Assembly: GCA_030620095.1 (NCBI GenBank)
Contig: JAUTXW010000358.1
Location: 992,001 to 1,056,000 of the forward strand
Reading direction: 5' to 3'
DNA length: 64,000 bases
Source: Kuschelorhynchus macadamiae
Taxonomy: Eukaryota; Arthropoda; Insecta; Coleoptera; Curculionidae
Shown: positions 57,006 to 64,000 of the stretch, piece by piece
Layout of the letters: each line of letters starts with the position of its first letter
How positions within the stretch are numbered: the first letter of the stretch is position 1
Position numbers and translations under genes: made by a program
Notes under the pieces: model-generated
The model's input: the letters and a program-made list of their open reading frames with translations, nothing else
Databases searched by the model: none
Told to the model about the DNA's origin: nothing

Positions 57006-57209
57006 ATATATGAAACCGGTAGAATCAAGTTTCGTAGCTTTCGTCTCAGTCGGAGAGGGTTGGCACAACTATCACCATGCTTTCCCATGGGACTACAGGG
57101 CCGCAGAATTCGGTGCCAAATACAGTATTACCACTTCTATCATAGACATGTTAGCTTACTTCGGTTTGGCGTACGATCTTAGGACGACACCGTACCACAT
57201 GGTTCAAAA
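57006..57209 (+). CDS. acyl-CoA delta-9 desaturase, internal exon with histidine box 3
   Basis: The acceptor is CCTTTACAG and the donor GTAAGT begins at 57210. The first base completes the Lys codon from the previous exon. The residues read YMKPVESSFVAFVSVGEGWH, then NYHHAFPWDYRAAEFGAKYS and ITTSIIDMLAYFGLAYDLRT. EGWHNYHHAFPWDY contains the third histidine box (HxxHH). The exon ends in phase 2, so at least one more coding exon is needed. In insect relatives it encodes a basic segment with RTGDG. I did not find it between 57210 and 64000. Together the four exons give about 242 of a usual 330-380 residues. Confidence 0.95.
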
Positions 57210-59080
57210 GTAAGTATGGTCCTATTTTTTTAAAGCAGGATTTTTTCAGCTTTAACTATAATATAATAATTACTATTATAACCTTTTGGGGTGGAGGGAG
57301 GCCAAGGATCGCCAAAAAAATTAAACACAATAAAAAATTTATTAATACAGATTATTTACAGACAATATAAAAATTACCTTACCTTTACAGATTTGTTATT
57401 TACGGAAAGTAACTTTTTAGACATTTTTCAGACACATTGACTAAATACACCAAAAATAATAGAAAAAAGGCTAAATACAAAGACGCTAAATAGTGTTGGA
57501 CCGTTCATACAAAACTCAAAATGTGGCTCATATTCATTAGTCTAAGAGCTAGTGAACATTTTCCCTACGTCATTTATATTTGCCGAATTGTGTACAAACA
57601 GAAATGAGGCAGGTACAGTTAATTTCTCGCAAAATGGTTCTGAGTCAATGACTACTTGTGTTGATACCGATGTTAAGTACATTGTAAAAACTTTTTATAG
57701 TTCTTTATTTAACAGAGGATTTAACCCTAGTCTTAATCTTACCTTCATTTTTACTAAACTGATAGAGATACTACGTGAACGATATTTTAGAGACACAATA
57801 GCAACTAACATCGTGGAGGGTCCCACCCTACGACACAGGTAGAACCAGTGTCATCGCCTTTAATGTTGTTGCAGGAGTTCGTCTTATGAAGGATCGACGG
57901 TGCTGTAAAAATTTTTTTTTTTAAATTTCGTCTGTCTTATACTTAGTTAACAGAAATGTTCTAGCAATTGTTAAAAGCGAGGACTAATGTTGTAGAACTT
58001 AGTTCTTGATGTCACTCCGCCATGTCACCTCTGAAGAATTCCTTACAAGTATTGCTCTCAAATGATATTGCGATGTAGTTTAATGGATAAGGCAGTTCGA
58101 TGCAACAGATACGAGAAACCCAAAGAATAATCCAAAAATAACACTGAGAACACTTTTTGTAAGTGAACCTCAGAAAGGGAGATACATGTTCCTAGAGGAA
58201 GAGACTGACGCATTAACCGAATATAAGTTAAGTTAAAATCTTGAGCTGGAATAAGATAAAAAGACGCACCTTTTATAAAAACCGAGTCGCAGGGAAAACT
58301 TGAGAAATAAAACCTGAAGCGGTCATGTGATTACCATGAGTTAACAAACCACAGCAAAGCCAAAACTCAAACATATTCAAAATGTGGCTTACTTAAAAGC
58401 AATCGGGATTGATTACTGCATTTCCGAGAGACATAGGAGTCATGTCAGACAATAAAGATGGCTAAACTGTAAACATAAAGTTACAGATTATGATTTTATA
58501 CAGTTTTAACGCGCTACAGGCTTTTTAGGAAGCACTTTAGAAAGATCCGCAAAACGAAAGGAGAGAACTGCTCAATTGTATCTAAGAAGATACTATTTCA
58601 TAAGCTCGACTAGACAAGGAAATGAGATAACGAGAGAGATAGGGAAATGTGTTGTAGGAAAAAAGCAACTGGTGAAAAGGATACCAACTTATAAACAAAT
58701 CTTGAAAAATATCTGCTGTATACTGTGGCTTTAGGACTGTACAGAAGAAAGGGAGTTTGAGTCAAAAAACTATTGCTAATACTACTGCTGTTTATTTTCA
58801 ATAGAGCAATATGGCCAATTGTAGCGAATGCTATGATCAAAACCTCAGTATTAGCAAATCAAAGTATATGGTCATTTCTAAAAACGCTGCACAGCCAAGA
58901 CATTTTGTTAGTAAGCCATCAGCAAATTGAGAAGACTAATAAACAACAAATTATCTTGGCACTGTTGGAGCCGCATATTCACTCATACGAACAAAATTGC
59001 ACAAATACAGTTAAATATGTGTACGATTGTTTTAATATTTTCTTTGATTCCTAACACTGGAACCTGTGGTGAAAGATAGA
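57210..59080. other. intron, no gene seen
   Basis: I searched here for the C-terminal desaturase exon (a basic segment with RTGDG) and did not see it. Open frames at 57552 and 58773 show no recognised motif. Confidence 0.5.
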
Positions 59081-59279
59081 TCAAAATACAAAGGTTGTAA
59101 CCACACTACACCACAACTTATTACGTTCTGGACGCGCGTATCGTTAACCAAGTTAGCATCATCAGCAGATGATATAAACTGTATATCATCTGCTGATGAT
59201 GCTAACTTGGTTAGCGAAACGCGCGTCCAGAACGTAATAAGTTGTGGTGTACTGTGGTTAGAACTCTTGTATTTTGATT
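59081..59279. repeat. near-perfect 199-bp palindrome
   Basis: Left arm 59081-59175 and right arm 59182-59279 match in reverse complement at roughly 93-95%, meeting at GATATAAACTGTATATC. The arms start TCAAAATACA-AGGTTGTAAC and read inward through CACAACTTATTACGTTCTGG, GCGCGT and CAAGTTAGCATCATCAGC. The right arm contains the hammerhead-like motif annotated separately. Confidence 0.93.
59189..59231 (+). ncRNA. hammerhead-ribozyme-like motif
   Basis: On the + strand: stem I 5' side TCTG (59189-59192); core CTGATGA (59193-59199); one extra T (59200); stem II GCTAAC/GTTAGC (59201-59206 with 59210-59215) closed by TTG; core GAAA (59216-59219); stem III ACGC/GCGT (59219-59222 with 59223-59226) with no loop; cleavage-site C at 59227 in a GTC context; stem I 3' side CAGA (59228-59231). 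All conserved core bases of the hammerhead (CUGANGA and GAAA) are present. The loop-less stem III is the type that works as a dimer. The inverted copy in the left arm has GATA in place of GAAA and a weakened stem II, so only the + copy keeps the core. The extra T before stem II is the one departure from the standard fold. Confidence 0.6.
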
Positions 59280-59283
59280 TGCT

Positions 59284-61593
59284 TTGATGTCATTTTATTA
59301 TGGGACGATACCCTATCTAAAACCTCTAAAACCTGTAAAAGATAGCAAAAAAGTTAAATGCAAAAGTTGTTTGAGGTAATCTGAAGTTTCATTTTATGTA
59401 TGTTTCACATCTACAGGCTATCTAGTTCTTTGTGGACCGGTACCAACTTTCTTATTTCAAATACGATACCCTGTATATTGTGCCATTTTTGGATTCCCGA
59501 CAAAATTCTAGATATAATTTATATATATTGTTCTATACCTAAACCTAACCGTTTTTATCATATCTTATGTTTTATGTCGAAAAGTACGTTTGCAGGCCTC
59601 CACCTAAAATCGTTTTTTAAATAATCAGGACTTATTTTCTCGTATAAAGGGCTCTACTTTAGTAGATTATGTCAAATGGAAACCCCATAATTTTATAAGT
59701 TTACTTCATTAAGTATTAAAAATGTGGGTGGCTTTGTTAAAGAATGTCTATTTAAAAAATGTTTAGTTTTCGAAATATTTGGAAAAAATCTGTACTTACA
59801 AATTATAAAGTTTGCTATTAGTTGGCCATGACGGCCAGGCTGAAATAAAACAAAATCGAGCACTAAATAAATGAAATGGTATTGATGGGATAACAAACTT
59901 TATTAAAAATTTTCTTTTAGATATTTAAAAACAGAACAAAAACGATTATACCTAATAATAAGAAAAACTTTTTTTTAATTAATTACAAATAATAAACGTA
60001 TCTATCTAATTCTTACTTACAAAATTACTTAACAATTACAATATGCAACCAAAAAATTAGTAATAATTGCAAATAGTTTTGATTATGGCCATGATTTTCC
60101 GCAGTATGTGTTGTAAAGACTGTCTCTAAATGTAAAACTGCCTTCGCTGTCCTTGATTAAGTAAATTCACACTTTCTTGGATTCTTTGTCACAATTTATT
60201 TACAGTCTTTGGCTTCTACTGATAAACAATACTACTACAAATACCCCATAAAAAGTTGTCCATGGGAGTTAAGTCTGGACTTCTGGGTGGCCCAAATTTC
60301 TCCAATCCAGTATTGTTATCGATTGGACAGATAGTTAGATATTTCTTGACTCCTATGGTAAGGAGCGCCATCTTCCTGCCATATTAAATCTCCCAATTCT
60401 GCTACTCACTGCACTCCGTTTTCAATTACATGCTTAAGAGGTCATTATATTTTCTAGTATATAAATTTTTCTCGTAAAATACTGGGCCTAAAATTCTTGA
60501 TCGTCAAATTGCGCACCAAACCTTAACAGATCTTCGCTGTTGGGTTTTTACCTCAACTATTTTCTTTCGTTTCTGTTGCTCCAGTAATGTAATTATTTTC
60601 TGTTAAATACCTCGCTTGCAATCGTAAATATGGATTCATCCGTAAAAACATTGTTACGGAAAATATTTTCCGAAAAATGTTTATCCATTATAGTACTGCA
60701 AAGCTCTAACCTTCTATTATAGTCTTCTTCCTATTTTTGAACGGTCAAATACGTGTAAAGCTTATAGCTATTGATCTTCAAACACGTCTGGATACTAGTT
60801 CTTTTCAAATTCAAGTCCAGAGTTGCGTGTCGGATGGAAATTTCAGGCGACTCTTCAAAATGTGACAATATATTTAACTGATTTTTATCATTTAAGAAAT
60901 TTTTTTTTGTTTTTTCTGAATCAAACTGTGATTACTTTGAAAACACCCTTAGACTCTAGTAAAAACTTTCTTTTCCAGATGGCGTTTTAAAGCAAATTTG
61001 GTAACATAACTTCTTAACGCCAATACTGGACTTTTATTGCTAGATATATAGCACTCCAGCTCATGCTTAATGAGATAAACTTATAAAATTATGGGGTTTT
61101 CATATGAAAAAAATCACTTTTAACGATTTTCTCAGTAAATTTTTAAAAGCTAGTTTTTGACCACCATATATTTGTTAATTACGAAAATATTGACATAATC
61201 TACCAAAGTAGAGGCCATTCTACCAGATTATTTGAAAAACGATTTTAAGCAGGAGAAATCTATATTTAAGTTGAGGTCTACAAATGACATTTTTGACATA
61301 AAACATAAGTTATGTCAAAAACGGTTAGGTTTAGGTATAGAATAATATACATAAATTATATCTAGAATTTTGTTGGGAATCCAAAAATGGCACAATATAC
61401 AGGGTGTCCCCTTTGAAAAAGGAAAGTTGGTACTGGTCCGTCCAGAAAAAACTAGACACCCTGTAGATATGAAACACACATAAAATAAAATTTCAGATTA
61501 CCTCAAACCACTTTTGTATTTAACTTTTTTTGCTATCTCTTACAGGTTCGGAGAAAAGGTATTGTCACATAATAAAACGGCCCCCCTGTACAC
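59284..61593 (-). mobile_element. mariner-like element with inverted repeats of about 400 bp
   Basis: The sequence from about 59285 to 59700 (TTTTATTATGGGACGATACC, CCTGTAAAAGATAGCAAAAA, GTTTGAGGTAATCTGAA, CCCTGTATATTGTGCCATTT, CCTAAACCTAACCGTTTTT, AAAACCCCATAATTTTATAA-like) returns in reverse complement from about 61593 back to 61070. The right arm keeps an inner stretch of about 100 bases missing from the left. The outer right end reads, reversed, ACAGGGGGGCCGTTTTATTA. It encloses a - strand transposase. At about 2.3 kb with very long arms it is larger than a classic 1.3 kb mariner. Confidence 0.8.
60080..60870 (-). pseudogene. mariner-like transposase relic
   Basis: Inside the 59284-61593 element, read on the - strand: LNDKNQLNILSHFEESPEIS, IRHATLDLNLKRTSIQTCLK (helix-turn-helix 2), NRRLELCSTIMDKHF, NVFTDESIFTI (first catalytic Asp, near 60634), HYWSNRNER, VKVWCAI, RILGPVFYEKNLYTRKYNDL, DLIWQEDGAPYHRSQEISNY (second Asp near 60370), GLEKFGPPRSPDLTPMDNFL, WG (third region near 60270). 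The blocks are in the right order and nothing large is missing, but they are spread over all three frames with many stops. It belongs to the same broad type as the relic at 1-761. Confidence 0.82.
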
Positions 61594-62830
61594 AAATGAC
61601 AGTGTGCAACGAATTTGCTCTTTGAAGTACCAACATGGATTGGTAATAAAACATATGTATCCGTTGTCCATACTATATACTTTACGTCCACACTAAGCGA
61701 ATACATGCGCTTAGTGTTGTAGGAGATATGGGCAATGCATTCGTTTGCTTGAGGACAGGTTTGCTCGCCTGTTTGTACTTCAAAGAGAAAAATCGTTGCA
61801 CTTAGCCAATCGTGTACCTATTTATGGACACCCCACGCATATGTTCTATAAACATATATCTCAAAAGCGAATGTTGAATCAAACGTACCAATATTTAACC
61901 ATATCGGAGCGTTGCTGTGTGCACGCGGCTTTCAACAATCAATAATACCATCTTTTTTATGTATCTTGTTTTTCTTCTCAGAACATTTTGAAAACAAGAC
62001 ACGGGCGCCGGAGAGTCTTTTAAGGATCGCATTCAGACTAATTCTTAGACATAGACAGATTGAACGTCAACATCCGGAAAGGCTTGGCACTCAAAAAAAG
62101 TAAGAAGTTATTTAAACTTTGGGAATGCGAAAACGGAGAGATGGTTTTCTGAAAGAGTTCTCAAAGTAGATTTCCGAAGAAAGAATCTATAATATTTTTG
62201 TAGTATCTCATAGTCAAATATGTTTTAAAATGCTTCATAGAATATGTTTTTAACTTAATTATATTTTAAATTAAAATTAATCACGGTGTATTTATTTTCC
62301 TTTGCTCCGGAGCTCTATTTCCGCGAAGCTCTACACTTAAGCCCTAATAAGAGATTCCCTTCTTATTTGAGCTTCGTTGTGGAAGATACCCTAATGATTA
62401 TTTAATGTATTTATACCTAGATTAACAAAACAAGAAAGACTTTTGAATGTCGTATATAATTTGATATGAAAAAACTTATTGGAATTTCAAAATTGACCAC
62501 TTTATTCGACATAATTAATATAATAAATGTAAATATAGAATTAACCACAAAATCATGGCTTTCTATGTTAACAAATTACAAACTGTCTGAACTTAAAATA
62601 ATGGTTTCTTGTAAATTGTTATTGGTTTGTGCTAAAACCGACCAATTGAAACTAATTGTCTTCCATTAAGCATCAGGTGAATTATATTTGAAAATAATAA
62701 CACGTGTTTAACGACAATATCATTTTTGGTGTAATGGGAAGAGGGTATTATTATAGTCTTACGTGGTATTATCAGTGGTCTAAAGAATTAATCTTCATGC
62801 GATTCGGACGAAATTTTGGTGAGGGTTATT
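61594..62830. other. intron, no gene seen
   Basis: Contains the open frames 61745-61945 and 61912-62103 (ending RIAFRLILRHRQIERQHPER), which I do not recognise. They are not the expected desaturase C-terminus. Confidence 0.45.
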
Positions 62831-63900
62831 AAGGCTGTCAGTGAAGCATTTCCTTTGAGCAGGGTGTTTCCTCAGAGTCTTAAATTAGCAAAAACTATAA
62901 TAACTATCAAGAATGGTAACCGAAACTGTATGAAACGATATTAAAACCGATATGCTATGTTCGCCTAACATAATTTTTGCAGAAAAATGTTATTCTCTCT
63001 GACTATCAGGATGGATTCTGATCGAGCTGATCGATTAAGACCTCAGCAACAAAGTTTGAGTTCTTTTTAGCAAGGCACGTGGACAGCAAAAAAACAGTGC
63101 TGAGGTTTTCTTTGATCTGCCTAAGGCTTTCGACACATTTCATGTTAGGTTCATAGAATCTAAAATGTGTACATTGAGTGTAGGGAGTAAAGTTGAGTCA
63201 GATCCTTTTTGTCAAAAAAGAAAAATAAGCAGTCCAGACAATTTAATATTGATTCTAGAGTAGCTCACGGACTCATTCTTCGTACTCTAATCTTCATATT
63301 GTTTGTACCTTCCCTCCCATATTTCTAACGGCTTGTTATGTGACTTTGCAGAGGATACGTCTATCGCACAGACCGGAGATACCAAGGAGCAGATATAATT
63401 AAACCTTTGAGGGCGGTTGTTCAAGGAAATGACTTGGTGTGCTTGCGACCATTTAATTCTACACGCGAACAAAATAGAATTACTATATCTTAATAGAACA
63501 ATTGCCGCTGCTTCTTCTTTTGATGATATTATTATTTAAGTCTCAAATACTGTTAAGTGCCCAGGAATGCTGCTTGATTATAACTTCTTCTAGAATAATC
63601 AGGGAGGTAAAGCAATATCTCAGATAGATTATGCCAGGCTTTTTTCAACGTTCGTACATTGAGGTGTGAACCTGATTGACCTACTCTGCGATGAGTTAAC
63701 ATGTTGTGCTTTGGGGATCGGCTGTGGGGGTAAATAGACTTTTTGTTTTTACAAAAGCAGCTGCTGAGATTTATTTTTAATCTTAAGAAGTATAAGACGT
63801 GTCGAACAGCCTTTATCGAATATCATATATTGATTATTATTCCCCTTACATTTTGAATTAGTTACTCTTGTTTGTCAGCACCAATAGTAACTTATTTCAG
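62830..63900 (+). pseudogene. jockey/CR1-type LINE reverse-transcriptase relic
   Basis: Blocks in order: SEAFPLSRVFPQSLKLAKTI, ITIKNGNRN, SDYQDGF-like then RADRLRP, VFFDLPKAFDTFHVRFIESK (palm motif with KAFD), GLILRTLIFILFV, VKCPGMLLDYNF (VKxLGxxLD), RLFVFTKAAAEIYF, LKKYKTCRTAFIEYHILI. This is the reverse-transcriptase to C-terminal order of jockey/CR1 LINEs. YADD is not recognisable because the region around 63330 is altered. Frames are broken throughout, and the endonuclease part is absent. The element runs to or past the end of the window. Confidence 0.78.
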
Positions 63901-64000
63901 TTAAACTCCGACCACATTACTATCTTACTAGGTATGATATATGTTACGTCTTACGCACAGAACATCAAGATTTGAAAAGGTAGCCTATTATTCTAGTATA

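Noticed and set aside
58065..58140. tRNA-like string (TAGTTTAATGGATAAGGCAG) resembling a tRNA A box
   Set aside because: No proper B box at the right spacing and no cloverleaf could be drawn; at most a decayed tRNA-derived SINE head.
61514..61696. Frame after TCTCTTACAG at 61538-61547 as the last desaturase exon
   Set aside because: The position is inside the right inverted repeat of the mariner-like element, the mirrored sequence is at 59330, and the translation lacks the expected RTGDG segment.
61912..62103. Frame ending RIAFRLILRHRQIERQHPER as a C-terminal exon or transposase
   Set aside because: It matches neither the desaturase end nor a transposase motif I know, and it has no clear splice acceptor in phase.

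Overview
The window looks like one stretch of a large, AT-rich, repeat-laden insect genome. A beetle is plausible from the mix of repeats, but the order is not proven by anything in the sequence. The only host gene I can support is an acyl-CoA delta-9 desaturase on the + strand. Four internal exons (13624-13754, 36844-37049, 37862-38047, 57006-57209) have matching splice phases and carry all three histidine boxes. They are separated by introns of about 23 kb, 0.8 kb and 19 kb. The first and last coding exons were not found and probably lie outside the window. Everything else is upstream or intronic sequence filled with transposable-element remains. || Layout: 1-870 mariner-like remnant; 1725-2733 AT microsatellite and a three-copy repeat; 3680-5690 ZMYM1-like hAT remnant (-); 6155-7330 decayed arthropod repeat protein (-); 9.7-10.5 kb Tc1 fragment and a hammerhead-like palindrome; 13.6 kb desaturase exon; 15.6-18.2 kb LINE, Tc1 and dispersed-repeat scraps; 21.7-23.8 kb tandem repeats, a fold-back and two tandem hammerhead-like motifs; 24.9-26.3 kb complete hAT with a perfect 8-bp target-site duplication; 26.7-28.05 kb LINE and Crypton-type recombinase relics; 28.8-30.8 kb dispersed repeat with a 140-bp tandem array; 31-33.1 kb nested inverted repeats; 33.7-35.5 kb GTF2IRD2-like hAT (-); 36.8-38.05 kb two desaturase exons; 39-40.2 kb DDE transposon relic; 42.9-43.6 kb another repeat-protein relic; 45.0-45.9 kb hammerhead-like palindrome and a long fold-back; 47.3-49.96 kb a hAT relic split by a second ZMYM1-like hAT, with a perfect target-site duplication; 50.4-51 kb Tc1; 53-55.8 kb two LINE relics; 57 kb desaturase exon; 59.08-59.28 kb palindrome with the best hammerhead-like motif; 59.28-61.6 kb mariner-like element with very long inverted repeats; 62.8-63.9 kb LINE. 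|| The most interesting signal is a set of hammerhead-ribozyme-like motifs at four places (10.4, 23.2-23.5, 45.1 and 59.2 kb). Three of them sit in head-to-head palindromes and one in a tandem repeat. The 59.2 kb motif keeps every core element, with pairing in stems I, II and III, apart from one extra U before stem II. Hammerhead ribozymes are known to accompany Penelope-like retroelements, but no Penelope reverse transcriptase was recognised here, so the carrier is unknown. All transposase and reverse-transcriptase genes seen are broken. The desaturase is the only gene likely to be functional.
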